This document shows positions 1 to 11,852 of a DNA stretch of 64,000 nucleotides, one piece after another (within the stretch, counting starts at the first letter, position 1; every line of letters starts with the position of its first letter). The notes under the pieces were generated by a model. That model was not told where the DNA came from and made no database searches. It worked only from the letters and a program-made list of their open reading frames with translations. The position numbers were made by a program, and so were the translations under genes. Source of the DNA: Emergencia timonensis (GTDB lineage: Bacteria > Bacillota > Clostridia > Peptostreptococcales > Anaerovoracaceae). The stretch lies in the NCBI RefSeq assembly GCF_900086585.1, contig NZ_FLKM01000009.1, positions 124,001-188,000 on the forward strand. Direction: 5' to 3'.

Positions 1-70
1 AAAACTAGGCTATTGTTGTCTAGGGTATAGAAAGTATACAGTATTAGTCTCGTTAACTTTGTAACTATGA

Positions 71-99
71 TTGTTTAGCAGATTAAATTGGGGTATAAT
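71..99 (+). promoter_or_regulatory. Sigma70-type promoter of V-ATPase operon
   Basis: TTGTTT at 71-76 and TATAAT at 94-99 are separated by 17 bases, which is close to the housekeeping consensus. The first gene of the V-ATPase operon starts 55 bases downstream of the -10 box. The leader holds a small AT-rich hairpin (GAGGAAAA paired with TTTTTCTC, about 105-128) before the ribosome binding site GGAGG. Confidence 0.7.
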
Positions 100-153
100 T
101 ACCATGAGGAAAATTTTTATTTTTCTCAAAATTCGGACGGGAGGTGAAGAACA

Positions 154-466
154 GTGTTTGTTGAAGAACTTACAAAGATAAAAGAAAGTGAAAACTACGC
201 TGATGAGCTTCAGAAAAAGGCAAAAGCAGATTCAAAGCAAGCTTTGGCAGAAGCGAGAGCTAAAGCAGACCAAATTGCCCTGGATGCCGAGAACCGTGCA
301 AAGGACACTTACGATTCTTTGATGAAAGAGGGGCAGGCGAAATCAGATGAGCAATACCATTCATTTTTAGAAAAAACGAAGAATGAATGTAACATTATGA
401 TTGAAAATGCCAGAAACAATGAGAGCAAGGCTATTGAATTAATTGCAGAAAGGATTGTGAGGTCAA

Positions 467-480
<14 letters not shown>
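154..480 (+). CDS. ntpF: V-type ATPase subunit G/H (peripheral stalk)
   Basis: This 108-residue protein is almost entirely charged, Ala-rich helix with no membrane segment, as expected for the small peripheral-stalk subunit that pairs with NtpE and links the soluble head to NtpI. It starts at GTG 154, preceded by GGGAGGTGA. It is the first gene of an operon in the order F-I-K-E-C-G-A-B-D, the order known from Enterococcus hirae ntp. Its last codons overlap the GTG start of ntpI. Identification rests on coiled-coil character plus position, because the family is poorly conserved. Confidence 0.85.
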
Positions 481-2928
<2,448 letters not shown>

Positions 2929-2943
2929 TGAAGGAGCAAAATC

Positions 2944-3525
2944 ATGAGCATAGAGAAGATTACATCAAAGATCGTCAGTGACGCAGAGAGCATAGCGCAG
3001 GTCACCTTGGACGAAGCGAAAGCTGAGTGTGATGCAATCCTTGCCAGAGCAGAATCCGAAGCAGAAAAAGTTCTCAGGGAGGCCCAAGAGCGCGGCCAGA
3101 AAGAGAAAGAAAAATTGATCAGCAGAAGAAAAGCAGTGGCTGACATCGATGGAAGGAAGATCATTCTGGAAGAAAAGCAGAAGCTGATTACGGAGTGTTT
3201 TGATAGAGCCATCGAACAGATCGCTTCCATGGAAAAAGAAGAATATATTGCTTTTCTTGCCGGCCTGGTGAAAAAGACCGGAGAAACCGAAGGAGAACTC
3301 ATTCTAAATGAAAAGGATGCAGCCTCAGTGGGAACGGATTTGGTCAACGTGTTATCGAAGGAGCTTGCAGGCAGCAAGATTACATTATCAAAAGAGACGA
3401 AGAACATCAGAGGCGGGTTTTTACTGAAAAAAGGTTCCATTTATATCAACGGAACCGTCGAGGCTCTCGTTGAGGAGGCCAGGGAAGATCTGGTAGGAGA
3501 AGTCGCCGCCCAGTTGTTCCAGTAA
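2944..3525 (+). CDS. ntpE: V-type ATPase subunit E (peripheral stalk)
   Basis: The 193-residue protein has a long charged helical N-terminal half (about 1-95) and a compact C-terminal domain (RGGFLLKKGSIYINGTVEAL region), as in the vATP-synt_E family. It forms the peripheral stalk with NtpF and anchors the A/B head. ATG 2944 follows AAGGAG. It lies 15 bases after ntpK in the same operon. Confidence 0.93.
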   Translation: MSIEKITSKIVSDAESIAQVTLDEAKAECDAILARAESEAEKVLREAQERGQKEKEKLISRRKAVADIDGRKIILEEKQKLITECFDRAIEQIASMEKEEYIAFLAGLVKKTGETEGELILNEKDAASVGTDLVNVLSKELAGSKITLSKETKNIRGGFLLKKGSIYINGTVEALVEEAREDLVGEVAAQLFQ

Positions 3526-3538
3526 GGAGATAGATTCT

Positions 3539-4546
3539 ATGGCAAAGCGTAAAACAGAAGAATACACCTTTGCAGACGCATATATAGGAAGTTACACGAG
3601 GAATCTGATGAGCTGGCAGGATATGATGAGGCTGGCTTCATGCAAAGATCTGGACGCTGCAGAAGCAGTTCTGCAGGAGTTCGGATACGGCGAAGCCAAA
3701 GAACTTCACGAGGGCGATGTGGAAGCTTTTATCAGGAGGGAGCAGAACAAGCATTTCAACTTGATCTACGATACCCTTCCGGATAGAAAAGAGCTGGCGC
3801 TCTGTCTGTTTCCTTATGACTATCACAACGTCAAGGTCTGTCTGAAGTCAGAGTTTCTCGGAATTACCCCCGACGACACTTATCTGGTTTCCACAGGCGA
3901 TATCGATTGGATGAAGGTGGTGGCCATGGTCAGGGACAGAAACTACATGTTCATGCCCGTCAACATGAAACACGCCATCATCGAGGCAACAGATCTCTTC
4001 AGTCGAGGCGGTGATCCTCAGGAAATCGATATCATCCTGGATAAGGCGTGTTACAAGGATATGCTGAAGGCCGCAGAAGAGACAGGTGAGGACTTTCTGA
4101 TCGGAATTGTAAAACTTCAGATCGATATTCTGAATTTGAAGACATTTGTCAGGCTGAGACAGATTGAAAAGCCATGGTCCTTCTTCCAAAAAGTTTTTTT
4201 GGAGGGAGGCAATATCAGTGAGCAGTTCTTTATTGCAAGCTACGAGGAACCCTTTGCACAGATTGCAGATAAACTGGCTGTCTATGGGCTGAAAGAGGCT
4301 ATGGCAGAGGGGGGCAAGGAAATCAAAGAGACAGGTGATTTCAACCTCTTTGAGAAGCTGTGCGATAACCAGATGATGGAATATAATAAGAAGGCAAAGT
4401 ATGAAACCTTCGGTATCGTTCCTATCGCAGGTTACTGGTATGCAAAGGAGCTGGAAATCGACAATCTGAGGATCATCCTGACCGGGATTCTGATCGGTTC
4501 ATCGGCTGAACAAATCAGTGAAAGATTGAGGGAGCCATATGTATAA
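3539..4546 (+). CDS. ntpC: V-type ATPase subunit C (d-type socket)
   Basis: The 335-residue protein is soluble and helical with no membrane span. Its size and position match the funnel-shaped C/d subunit that connects the central stalk (D, G) to the K ring. Conserved family features include the N-terminal YTFADAYIGSYTRNLMS region and the C-terminal YWYAKELEIDNLRIIL segment that carries ring-contact residues. Ribosome binding site AAGGAGATAG precedes ATG 3539. The last 8 bases overlap the next gene. Confidence 0.92.
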   Translation: MAKRKTEEYTFADAYIGSYTRNLMSWQDMMRLASCKDLDAAEAVLQEFGYGEAKELHEGDVEAFIRREQNKHFNLIYDTLPDRKELALCLFPYDYHNVKVCLKSEFLGITPDDTYLVSTGDIDWMKVVAMVRDRNYMFMPVNMKHAIIEATDLFSRGGDPQEIDIILDKACYKDMLKAAEETGEDFLIGIVKLQIDILNLKTFVRLRQIEKPWSFFQKVFLEGGNISEQFFIASYEEPFAQIADKLAVYGLKEAMAEGGKEIKETGDFNLFEKLCDNQMMEYNKKAKYETFGIVPIAGYWYAKELEIDNLRIILTGILIGSSAEQISERLREPYV

Positions 4547-4862
4547 AATAGGTGTAATAGGCGAGAGGGACTCGGTCCTAGGTTTTAAAGCCGTGGGGCT
4601 GGACGTACACCCTTGCAGCCAAAGTGACGAAGCAAAGAAAATCCTTCATCAGCTGGCTAAGGACGAATACGCGATTATCTATATTACGGAAGGTCTGGCT
4701 GCTGATATGGTGAAGGATATTGATAAATACAAGGACTCAAGACTTCCAGCGATTATTCCGATCCCCGGCAAAGAAGGGGCATCGGGTACGGGAATGGACA
4801 GTGTCAGAAAGTCCGTCGAGCGTGCTGTGGGCGCAGACATACTATTTGGAGGTGAAAAGTAG
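4539..4862 (+). CDS. ntpG: V-type ATPase subunit F (central stalk)
   Basis: The 107-residue protein begins YKIGVIGERDSVLGFKAVGL, the Rossmann-like start typical of the vATP-synt F family, and continues with the conserved IIYITE strand and a PAIIPIP segment. It is the small central-stalk subunit that binds NtpD. It is called F in the general nomenclature and G in the ntp nomenclature. It overlaps ntpC by 8 bases and is directly followed by ntpA. Confidence 0.93.
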   Translation: MYKIGVIGERDSVLGFKAVGLDVHPCSQSDEAKKILHQLAKDEYAIIYITEGLAADMVKDIDKYKDSRLPAIIPIPGKEGASGTGMDSVRKSVERAVGADILFGGEK

Positions 4863-6641
4863 ATGAGTCAGGGAAAAATCGTTAAGGTATCAGGACCACT
4901 GGTCGTCGCATCCGGCATGGAAGACGCCGACATGTTTGACGTCGTGCGCGTAGGTGATCTTGGACTGATTGGCGAAATAATAGAAATGAGAGGCGACATG
5001 GCCTCCATCCAGGTATACGAGGAAACTGCCGGTATTGGACCCGGCGCTCCAGTGGTATCGACTGGCGCGCAGCTTTCTGTAGAGCTGGGACCTGGACTGA
5101 TAGAAACCATGTACGACGGTATTCAGAGGCCGCTGGAAGCCATGAGAGCGCAGGTCGGCTCTAATATCACCAGAGGTATCAATGTACCGGCTCTCGACAG
5201 AGAGAGAAAATGGAAGTTTGAGCCGGCTGTAAAGGCTGGAGACAGTGTGGAGGCCGGCGATATCATCGGTACGGTCCAGGAAACGGTCGTTGTAGAGCAG
5301 AAAATCATGGTGCCTTATGGAATCAAAGGAACTGTTGAAAACATCCAGGCCGGCGAATTCACCGTGGAAGAAGTGGTCTGCAGTGTAAAAAAAGAGGACG
5401 GATCTGTTGCAGATCTGACCATGATGCAGAAATGGCCTGTCAGACGCGGCCGCCCATACAAAGAGAAGTTAGTGCCAGAAATGCCGCTGATCACAGGACA
5501 GCGTGTCATCGACACCCTGTTTCCCATTGCAAAGGGCGGCGTGGCTGCGATTCCGGGACCATTCGGTTCAGGAAAGACGGTTACCCAGCATCAGCTGGCA
5601 AAATGGGCTGACGCGGACATCGTAGTTTACATCGGCTGCGGAGAGCGCGGCAATGAGATGACAGACGTATTGATGGAGTTCCCGGAACTGAAGGACCCTC
5701 GTTCCGGCGAGTCTCTGATGAAGAGGACTGTATTGATCGCCAATACCTCCGACATGCCAGTAGCTGCCCGTGAAGCTTCTATCTATACCGGTATCACCAT
5801 CGCAGAATATTTCAGAGACATGGGTTATTCTGTAGCTCTGATGGCGGACTCCACCTCCAGATGGGCAGAAGCCCTGCGTGAGATGAGCGGCCGTCTCGAG
5901 GAGATGCCTGGTGAAGAAGGATATCCGGCATACCTGGGTTCCAGACTTGCCCAGTTCTACGAAAGAGCTGGCCGTGTGGTTTCGCTGGGTGCAAATGGAA
6001 GAGTCGGCGCACTGTCGGCCATCGGCGCCGTATCCCCTCCGGGAGGAGATATCTCCGAGCCAGTATCCCAGGCGACCCTTCGTATCGTAAAGGTATTCTG
6101 GTGTCTGGATTCCTCATTGGCGTATAAGAGACATTTTCCAGCTATCAACTGGCTGCAGAGTTACTCTCTCTATATCGACAGACTGACCCAGTGGTATGAA
6201 GAAAACGTCAGCAAAGAATTTCCGCAGCTCAGAAGCCAGGCTTTGGTCCTGCTGCAGGACGAAGCGGAACTAGACGAAATCGTACAGCTGGTCGGCGTGG
6301 ATGCGCTGTCCTTCGAAGACAGAATCAAGCTGGAGGCGTGCAAATCCATTCGTGAGGACTATCTGCACCAGAACTCTTTCCACGAAATCGATACCTATTC
6401 CTCACTGAATAAGCAGTTCAAGATGCTGAAACTGATTATTGCCTACTACAATCTGGCAAAGGATGCCATCAGCAAGGGCGCGCCTTTCAATCAGGTGGCA
6501 GGCATGGCGGTGAGAGAGACCATCGGCAGATTTAAATACGTGGAAGAAGAGAAAATCGACGCTGCCTATGAAGAAACACTGGCAGAGATGAAGAAAGAAA
6601 TCGCAGATTTGATCAGTAAGGAGGCTGAGGACGATGATTAA
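4863..6641 (+). CDS. ntpA: V-type ATPase catalytic subunit A
   Basis: The 592-residue protein is the catalytic nucleotide-binding subunit. It has the Walker A motif GPFGSGKT, the A-subunit-specific insertion (roughly 110-190) absent from B and F-type beta subunits, the GERGNE segment with the catalytic Glu, and the SRWAEALRE motif. ATP hydrolysis or synthesis occurs at the A/B interfaces of the A3B3 head. ATG 4863 follows GGAGGTGAAAAGTAG. The last 8 bases overlap ntpB. Confidence 0.98.
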   Translation: MSQGKIVKVSGPLVVASGMEDADMFDVVRVGDLGLIGEIIEMRGDMASIQVYEETAGIGPGAPVVSTGAQLSVELGPGLIETMYDGIQRPLEAMRAQVGSNITRGINVPALDRERKWKFEPAVKAGDSVEAGDIIGTVQETVVVEQKIMVPYGIKGTVENIQAGEFTVEEVVCSVKKEDGSVADLTMMQKWPVRRGRPYKEKLVPEMPLITGQRVIDTLFPIAKGGVAAIPGPFGSGKTVTQHQLAKWADADIVVYIGCGERGNEMTDVLMEFPELKDPRSGESLMKRTVLIANTSDMPVAAREASIYTGITIAEYFRDMGYSVALMADSTSRWAEALREMSGRLEEMPGEEGYPAYLGSRLAQFYERAGRVVSLGANGRVGALSAIGAVSPPGGDISEPVSQATLRIVKVFWCLDSSLAYKRHFPAINWLQSYSLYIDRLTQWYEENVSKEFPQLRSQALVLLQDEAELDEIVQLVGVDALSFEDRIKLEACKSIREDYLHQNSFHEIDTYSSLNKQFKMLKLIIAYYNLAKDAISKGAPFNQVAGMAVRETIGRFKYVEEEKIDAAYEETLAEMKKEIADLISKEAEDDD

Positions 6642-8001
6642 AGAATATAAGACAATATCGGAAGTTGCAGGTCCTCTGATGCTTGTCAAAAATGTGAATG
6701 ATGTAACTTACGATGAACTTGGAGAGATTATTCTCCCCAGCGGAGAAAAACGACTCTGCAAGGTTCTTGAAATCAACGGAAGCGATGCCCTGGTACAGCT
6801 CTTTGAGAGTTCCGCCGGCATCAACCTGAAAGAAAGTTCCGTTAAATTCTTAGGCAAGGGTACCCAGCTGGGCGTATCGCCGGAAATGCTGGGCAGAGTC
6901 TTTGACGGTATGGGAAGACCGATGGACGGAGGACCTGACATCATTGCCGTCAAGAAGATGGATACCAACGGACTGCCGATGAACCCGGCGGCCAGAGACT
7001 ATCCGGCTGAGTTCATTCAAACTGGCGTATCGGCCATCGACGGATTGAATACGCTGGTAAGAGGACAGAAGCTGCCAATTTTCTCGGGCTCCGGTCTGCC
7101 CCATGCGGAACTGGCGGCGCAGATCGCCCGTCAGGCCAAGGTTATCGGTGGCGAAAGCAACTTCGCCGTCGTCTTTGCAGCCATCGGTATCACCTACGAA
7201 GAAGCGGACTTCTTCGCATCGGACTTCCGGCGCACGGGCGCCATCGACAGAACTGTCATGTTCATGAACCTGGCCAACGACCCGGCGGTAGAGCGTATCG
7301 CAACGCCGCGTATGGCGCTGACCGCAGCGGAATACCTGGCTTTTGACCTGGGCATGCACGTGCTGGTCATTTTGACAGACATCACCAACTATGCAGAAGC
7401 GCTGCGTGAGGTGTCCGCCGCTCGTAAGGAAGTACCGGGACGCCGCGGCTATCCTGGCTACCTTTATACAGACCTCGCCACCATGTACGAGAGAGCTGGC
7501 AGAAAGAGGGACACGGACGGTTCTATCACGATGATTCCGATTCTGACTATGCCAGAAGACGATAAGACCCATCCGATTCCGGACCTGACCGGATATATCA
7601 CAGAGGGACAGATCATCCTCTCTCGCGAACTGTTCAGAAAGGGCATCAAACCGCCGATTGACGTACTGCCGTCTCTGTCCCGTCTGAAGGACAAGGGAAT
7701 CGGCAAGGGCAAGACGAGAGAAGACCATGCTGATACCATGAACCAGCTCTTCGCAGCCTATGCCCGCGGCAAAGAGTGTCTGGAACTGATGACCATTCTC
7801 GGTGAAGCCGCTTTGACGGACATCGACCTGATGTACGCCAAATTCAGCCAGCAGTTTGAAAAGCAGTATGTAAATCAAGGCTATGAGACGGATCGAAGCA
7901 TTGAAGACACATTGAACTTAGGATGGGAGCTGCTGAAGCTGCTTCCGAAGAGTGAACTCAAGAGAATCAGAGACGAGTATATCGAGAAATATTTAGGGTA
8001 G
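6634..8001 (+). CDS. ntpB: V-type ATPase regulatory subunit B
   Basis: The 455-residue protein is the non-catalytic partner of NtpA. It has the P-loop-fold core with a non-Walker SGSGLPH segment where the A subunit has GPFGSGKT. It also has the conserved [34 protein letters not shown] block typical of B subunits. ATG 6634 lies inside the last codons of ntpA with AAGGAGG upstream, implying coupled translation. Confidence 0.97.
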   Translation: MIKEYKTISEVAGPLMLVKNVNDVTYDELGEIILPSGEKRLCKVLEINGSDALVQLFESSAGINLKESSVKFLGKGTQLGVSPEMLGRVFDGMGRPMDGGPDIIAVKKMDTNGLPMNPAARDYPAEFIQTGVSAIDGLNTLVRGQKLPIFSGSGLPHAELAAQIARQAKVIGGESNFAVVFAAIGITYEEADFFASDFRRTGAIDRTVMFMNLANDPAVERIATPRMALTAAEYLAFDLGMHVLVILTDITNYAEALREVSAARKEVPGRRGYPGYLYTDLATMYERAGRKRDTDGSITMIPILTMPEDDKTHPIPDLTGYITEGQIILSRELFRKGIKPPIDVLPSLSRLKDKGIGKGKTREDHADTMNQLFAAYARGKECLELMTILGEAALTDIDLMYAKFSQQFEKQYVNQGYETDRSIEDTLNLGWELLKLLPKSELKRIRDEYIEKYLG

Positions 8002-8011
8002 GTGAGTTGCT

Positions 8012-8704
8012 ATGGCAGAAAGAATGAATGTAAATCCTACCAGGATGATGCTCACTTCGCTGAAAAAACGTCTGAAGACGGCAACCCGCGGTCACAAGCT
8101 GATGAAGGATAAGCGCGACGAACTGATGAAGAACTTCCTGGAGCTGGCACGAGAAAACGGCAGGCTCCGCCAAGAAGTGGAAAAGAGCCTCGCCAAGGTC
8201 TACAAGAACTTCACTGTAGCCAGCGCCATCATGAGCCAGGAGGTCATGGAGGAATCTCTGATGTTCCCCAAACAGGGAGTCATCCTCGATGTCGGCAACA
8301 AGAACATCATGAGTGTAGACGTGCCGGTGTTCACCTTCAAGACGACGGCAGAAGACCCGACCAACATCTTTCCCTACGGTTTTGCCCGTACATCTGGAGA
8401 ACTGGATAACGCTATCTCCGAACTGGCGGACCTGTTTCCGATGCTGCTGGATCTGGCCGCTAAGGAAAAAGAGACGGCGCTGCTGGCGGCGGAGCTGGAG
8501 AAGACCCGCCGCAGGGTCAACGCTTTGGAGTACGTCATGATTCCGCAGCTTGAGATGACCATCAAGTACATCACCATGAAACTTGATGAAAACGAGCGTG
8601 GAAACCAGACCAGACTGATGAAGGTCAAAGACATGATGCTGAAAGAAGCCATCGAAGAGAAGCGTGAGCACGACGAAGAAGCGATAGAACGCTTCGCAGA
8701 ATAA
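8012..8704 (+). CDS. ntpD: V-type ATPase subunit D (central rotor shaft)
   Basis: The 230-residue protein has the family N-terminus NPTRMMLTSLKKRLKTATRGHKLMKDKRDEL and a matching long C-terminal helix. Together they form the antiparallel coiled coil that turns inside the A3B3 head. It is the last gene of the operon; a strong terminator follows 27 bases after the stop. No ntpH or ntpJ homologue follows. Confidence 0.96.
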   Translation: MAERMNVNPTRMMLTSLKKRLKTATRGHKLMKDKRDELMKNFLELARENGRLRQEVEKSLAKVYKNFTVASAIMSQEVMEESLMFPKQGVILDVGNKNIMSVDVPVFTFKTTAEDPTNIFPYGFARTSGELDNAISELADLFPMLLDLAAKEKETALLAAELEKTRRRVNALEYVMIPQLEMTIKYITMKLDENERGNQTRLMKVKDMMLKEAIEEKREHDEEAIERFAE

Positions 8705-8731
8705 AGTTACAAAATACCTTGAAAGATTGAG

Positions 8732-8765
8732 AAGAGCTGCTTCGGTTGAAGCAGCTCTTTTTGTT
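8732..8765 (+). terminator. Rho-independent terminator of V-ATPase operon
   Basis: A perfect 12-base stem, AAGAGCTGCTTC (8732-8743) and GAAGCAGCTCTT (8748-8759), with loop GGTT is followed by a T-rich tract. Confidence 0.93.
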
Positions 8766-8799
8766 TAATAGGAGATATTGATTTCCTATTAAACAAAAA
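8758..8799. repeat. Perfect 16-bp inverted repeat
   Basis: TTTTTGTTTAATAGGA (8758-8773) is the exact reverse complement of TCCTATTAAACAAAAA (8784-8799), with a 10-base centre. The left arm starts inside the T tract of the preceding terminator. It could be a second, reverse-facing terminator, because its left end is T-rich on both strands, or the end of an inserted element. Confidence 0.6.
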
Positions 8800-8810
8800 G
8801 GGGGTGTGCA

Positions 8811-8906
8811 GAGGGGATTCCCCTCGCCGCCTTCAGGAGGGTGCTCAGCTTGCGTAGCAAGCGCCGAAGGGAACCTAGGGTTCCCTAGCGGAGTGGCGAA
8901 GCCACT
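8811..8906. repeat. Cluster of four triloop hairpins
   Basis: Four perfect short hairpins, all with 3-base loops, lie within 96 bases. They are GAGGGG-att-CCCCTC (8811-8825), GCTTGC-gta-GCAAGC (8848-8862), AGGGAACC-tag-GGTTCCCT (8868-8886) and AGTGGC-gaa-GCCACT (8892-8906), the last followed by TTTTT. No convincing gene is present in either strand here. It may be a repetitive element or a structured RNA remnant. Confidence 0.5.
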
Positions 8907-8957
8907 TTTTGCTCGCAATTCTAAAAACTCTCGGAGTTAGGGAAGTTTTTGCGGATT

Positions 8958-9851
8958 ATGAGTAAAAACTTTCTTGGAAATGCTGACACCGATATTTATG
9001 TGGCGGGTTCCAATTCCAAATTGATGTCGAGCGAAATTTCCACCTATTTAACGGGACGATATATCTCCATTCCGGTCTAAACACTGTCTTTTGCCGAATA
9101 TCTGGAATTTAAAAATTTCGATTCTCGTTCTCCAAAAGAATTGTTAAATGAATATCTGCGATTGAGCGGTTTTTCGATCGTGACACTCGGTAATTTTGAT
9201 GAACGCGCGGCTTATCAAATTGTAGAGGGGATTTACAGTTCTGTAATTACCAATGATATTACGAGACGGCATAATATTATGAACTTTGATCTGTTCAACC
9301 GCGTTGTAAAGTATATTGTTGAAAATGTAGGCAAGACTTTTTCAGCTAACGCGATTGCAAAGTTTTTGAAGAGCGAGGGGCGTTCACTGTCTATTGAGGC
9401 GGTGTACAACTATTTGAGCTGGCTGGAGAAGGCATTTGTTATTTATCGCTGCCGGAGATATGATTTGCAGGGTAAATCTATATTGAAAACCCAGGAAAAA
9501 TTCTATCTTGCTGATTCTTCTCTCAAATACTGTATCATGGGCTTCAATCCTAAGTCTGTTGCAGCAATGCTTGAAAACATCGTCTACTTTGAACTGCGCC
9601 GCAGAGGTTATGAGGTCTATGTCTGAAAAAACGAAACGAAAGAGATAGACCTTGTTGCGGTGCGGCGTGAGGAGCGTATTTATGTCCAGGCGTGTCGCAG
9701 GCTGCCAGAAGAAGCTGATCGGGAGGTTGCCAATCTTCTTGAAATCAGAGACCATTATCCGAAATATGTGGTAACGCTGGACGAATTGGCCGCAGGAAAT
9801 ATCAACAGCGTTAAAATTGTTCATTTAGCGGATTTTTTGTTAAGTGATTAA
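8958..9851 (+). pseudogene. Truncated AAA-family ATPase (DUF4143 type)
   Basis: One continuous frame resembles the middle and C-terminal parts of the AAA_14/DUF4143 ATPases common in anaerobes. Visible are the VAGSNSKL sensor-like strand, the LSFAEYLEF segment, a winged-helix region with YNYLSWLEKAFVIYRC, and the C-terminal nuclease-like domain ENIVYFELRRRGYEVYV...EIDLVAV. The N-terminal Walker A/B part is missing. The frame has two in-frame stops: TAA at 9078 (family position usually Tyr in Y-x-LSF) and TGA at 9624. Each is explainable by a single base change, suggesting fairly recent decay. A local ATG lies at 8958, but the truncated protein could not bind ATP. Fragments at 9141-9626 and 9660-9851 are pieces of this gene. 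Confidence 0.75.
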
Positions 9852-9888
9852 TATTAAAAGTTAGCTGCTGATCGATGACCTATTTACG

Positions 9889-9917
9889 TTGCAATTATAC
9901 TCCTGAAGGAGTATAAT
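9889..9917 (+). promoter_or_regulatory. Promoter fused to an operator-like palindrome
   Basis: TTGCAA (9889-9894) and TATAAT (9912-9917) are spaced by exactly 17 bases. A palindrome with 11-base arms, ATTATACTCCT (9894-9904) and AGGAGTATAAT (9907-9917), fills the spacer and includes the -10 box. A repressor bound here would block RNA polymerase. The natural candidate is the XRE protein encoded at 10604-11248. Confidence 0.75.
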
Positions 9918-9939
9918 ATAGGCGGAGAATGGAGATGAT

Positions 9940-10623
9940 ATGTCTATGATTAAGAAACTCTATCATGGTTCCTCGAGTATCATTGAGAAGCCTGTATTTG
10001 GATTTGGCAAGCCATATAATGACTACGGCCTGGGATTTTACTGTACCGACAGCCTTGCTATGGCAAAGGAATGGAGCGTTGGAAAAGATCAGGATGGCTA
10101 TGCCAATTGCTACGAGATCGAATGCAGCAATCTGCGAATCCTCAACTTGAACTCGCAGGAATACTGCATTTTGCATTGGATTACGATTTTGATGCAAAAC
10201 CGTGAGTTTGATGTACCCTCCGGGCTGGCTTTGGAGGCAAAGGACTATTTGCTTGCTAAATTCGCTATTAATTACGAAAACTACGATGCAATCATTGGTT
10301 ATCGCGCAGATGACAGCTATTTTTCTTTTGCGCAGGATTTTATTAACGGCACGATTTCCTACCGGCAGCTTAACAACGCCATGCACCTCGGCAGGCTTGG
10401 ATGGCAGTTTGTTCTCAAGAGTAAGAACGCATTTGACCAGATCAGATTTGTTGGCAGTGAAGCCGTTGAAAGTGACGAGTGGCACGCTAGGAAAATGCTG
10501 CGTGATCAGACTGCCCGAAGAGAGTATTTCAGTGTAGAACGGGGCGGACGCCAGCGCGATGATCTGTATATCACACAAATAATGGATGAGGAGATGATGC
10601 CTGATGATTTGCGCTTACGATAA
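9940..10623 (+). CDS. DUF3990 protein, ADP-ribosyltransferase-like
   Basis: The 227-residue protein begins MIKKLYHGSSSIIEKPVFGFGKPYNDYGLGFYCTDS, the N-terminal pattern of DUF3990, a family related in fold to ADP-ribosyltransferases. The LYHGS His and the GLGFYCT Tyr would correspond to the first two elements of an H-Y-E type active site. ATG 9940 follows GGAGATGAT. The 3' end overlaps the next gene by 20 bases. With an XRE protein immediately downstream and a palindromic promoter upstream, it looks like the toxin of a toxin-antitoxin pair. The target is unknown and toxicity is inferred. Confidence 0.7.
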   Translation: MSMIKKLYHGSSSIIEKPVFGFGKPYNDYGLGFYCTDSLAMAKEWSVGKDQDGYANCYEIECSNLRILNLNSQEYCILHWITILMQNREFDVPSGLALEAKDYLLAKFAINYENYDAIIGYRADDSYFSFAQDFINGTISYRQLNNAMHLGRLGWQFVLKSKNAFDQIRFVGSEAVESDEWHARKMLRDQTARREYFSVERGGRQRDDLYITQIMDEEMMPDDLRLR

Positions 10624-11248
10624 GGTTTATCTTGATAAAGCTCGCACCGCTCTTGGTCGTATGCTGGACTTTGCAGTGTATGACCTTGCGTATGATATTG
10701 CTGTTTTTTTTGACCTTTTCATCAAATCAAAAGTTGCATCGCGGTTCGAAAGCGGGGATTTTACGTTGCTGGCAGGTATGTCCGGTATTGAGCTTGCATA
10801 CGTAGTTCTGGAACAATCCAATATTGAATGCGAACGCATCAAACCAAATTATACTGTCGGCCGCAGTGTGGAATACTGGATTGGCTGGGCGCTTGCATAT
10901 TATCAGTGGGCGACTGCGATGAGCTTCGCGGAGATTGTGAAGCACGTACCAATCAAAGATATCAGGGCACTCTATTGGCCCTATCATGAAATGGATATTC
11001 GACAGTTTGTTGACAAGGTAAATGCAATGTATAAAGCAGCAAAACCTGAAACCAATCTTAAGTTACTGCGTCAAAAAGCAGGGCTGAGCCAGCGTGAACT
11101 TGCGGAACTTGCTGGCGTTCCACTGCGTACCATTCAGCAGTATGAGCAGAGACAGAAGAGCATCAACAAAGCGATGGCAGAACGCCTTATCATGTTGGCG
11201 AAAGTCCTGTGTTGTGAGGTTGAGGATTTAATAGAAAAATGCGAATAA
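10604..11248 (+). CDS. XRE-family regulator with unknown N-terminal domain
   Basis: The C-terminal part of this 214-residue protein (about 151-210) is a clear Cro/C1-type helix-turn-helix: LRQKAGLSQRELAELAGVPLRTIQQYEQ. The N-terminal 150 residues are not recognised; they contain helical segments and a W/Y-rich stretch (EYWIGWALAYYQWATAMSFAEIV). It overlaps the DUF3990 gene by 20 bases with a GAGGAG site upstream, so the two proteins are made together. The likely role is antitoxin and autorepressor acting on the palindrome at 9894-9917. The N-terminal domain may bind the DUF3990 protein; this is inference. Confidence 0.7.
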   Translation: MICAYDKVYLDKARTALGRMLDFAVYDLAYDIAVFFDLFIKSKVASRFESGDFTLLAGMSGIELAYVVLEQSNIECERIKPNYTVGRSVEYWIGWALAYYQWATAMSFAEIVKHVPIKDIRALYWPYHEMDIRQFVDKVNAMYKAAKPETNLKLLRQKAGLSQRELAELAGVPLRTIQQYEQRQKSINKAMAERLIMLAKVLCCEVEDLIEKCE

Positions 11249-11679
11249 GTTACAAGTTGTAACGCTCTGCAAATGGACTTTTTAATTAAAGATTGTGCCT
11301 GCTCCAATAAGGTTAGGCTTTTTGGCTATATCCGAGTATTCCCTGCGTAACCAGATTACGATATTGGAGCATCGGCAGGGGGTATGTCTGGTTCCGGTTA
11401 CTTTTTGTATCAATTCCAGTGTCTCAAATGCCGCCCACAATCCATAAAAGTAACCACATGCCGTATATTCACAGATTCAGTGAGCAATCAGGACTGTTTT
11501 CGAAGGAAATGACTTCTGATACTGTCATAGAGTTACGCGGGATTCGTTAGACAGCATCAAAAAACCTAACTTTATCGTACAAAATGCCCATCGTATACCC
11601 CTATCCCCTATATGCTCCCATTCAAATAGAATAGACATTTTCGAAAACGCATTACATTTCAACAGGTTCTTTGCTTATA
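11249..11679. other. Intergenic region without recognisable gene
   Basis: No ORF with a credible start and family resemblance was found. A short palindrome, GTTAC-aagtt-GTAAC, lies just after the XRE gene, and a weak GCCT/AGGC hairpin before TTTTT near 11297-11324 may end that transcript. The rest shows no structure that I can support. Confidence 0.4.
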
Positions 11680-11723
11680 ACATAGGAAATAGAAATCTTG
11701 ATTCCGTCATTTCTATGTTTTTT
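11680..11723 (+). terminator. Probable terminator upstream of activator gene
   Basis: ACATAGGAAAT (11680-11690) pairs, with one bulged G, with ATTTCTATGT (11709-11718), followed by a run of T. It would insulate the sigma54 promoter downstream from read-through. Confidence 0.5.
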
Positions 11724-11777
11724 ATCTCATGCGTACTTTTCTGAATCGGCGGTAGGGCCTTCTCTCAGTTTTTAAAT

Positions 11778-11792
11778 TGGCATATAAATTGC
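11778..11792 (+). promoter_or_regulatory. Sigma54 (-24/-12) promoter of the activator gene
   Basis: TGGCATATAAATTGC has the GG and GC dinucleotides with the 12-base register required for sigma54-RNA polymerase, and TTGC at -12. It lies 60 bases before the activator's chosen start codon. The activator may therefore control its own synthesis. Confidence 0.72.
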
Positions 11793-11852
11793 TTTATTTG
11801 TTATCATAAGAGATAGAACCGATTGAAACTGCAAAGAAAGGCGGCTGTCATC

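Noticed and set aside
6850..7878. 342-residue ORF on the minus strand
   Set aside because: It is antisense to ntpB, lacks a ribosome site and any recognisable motif, and its composition mirrors the complementary strand.
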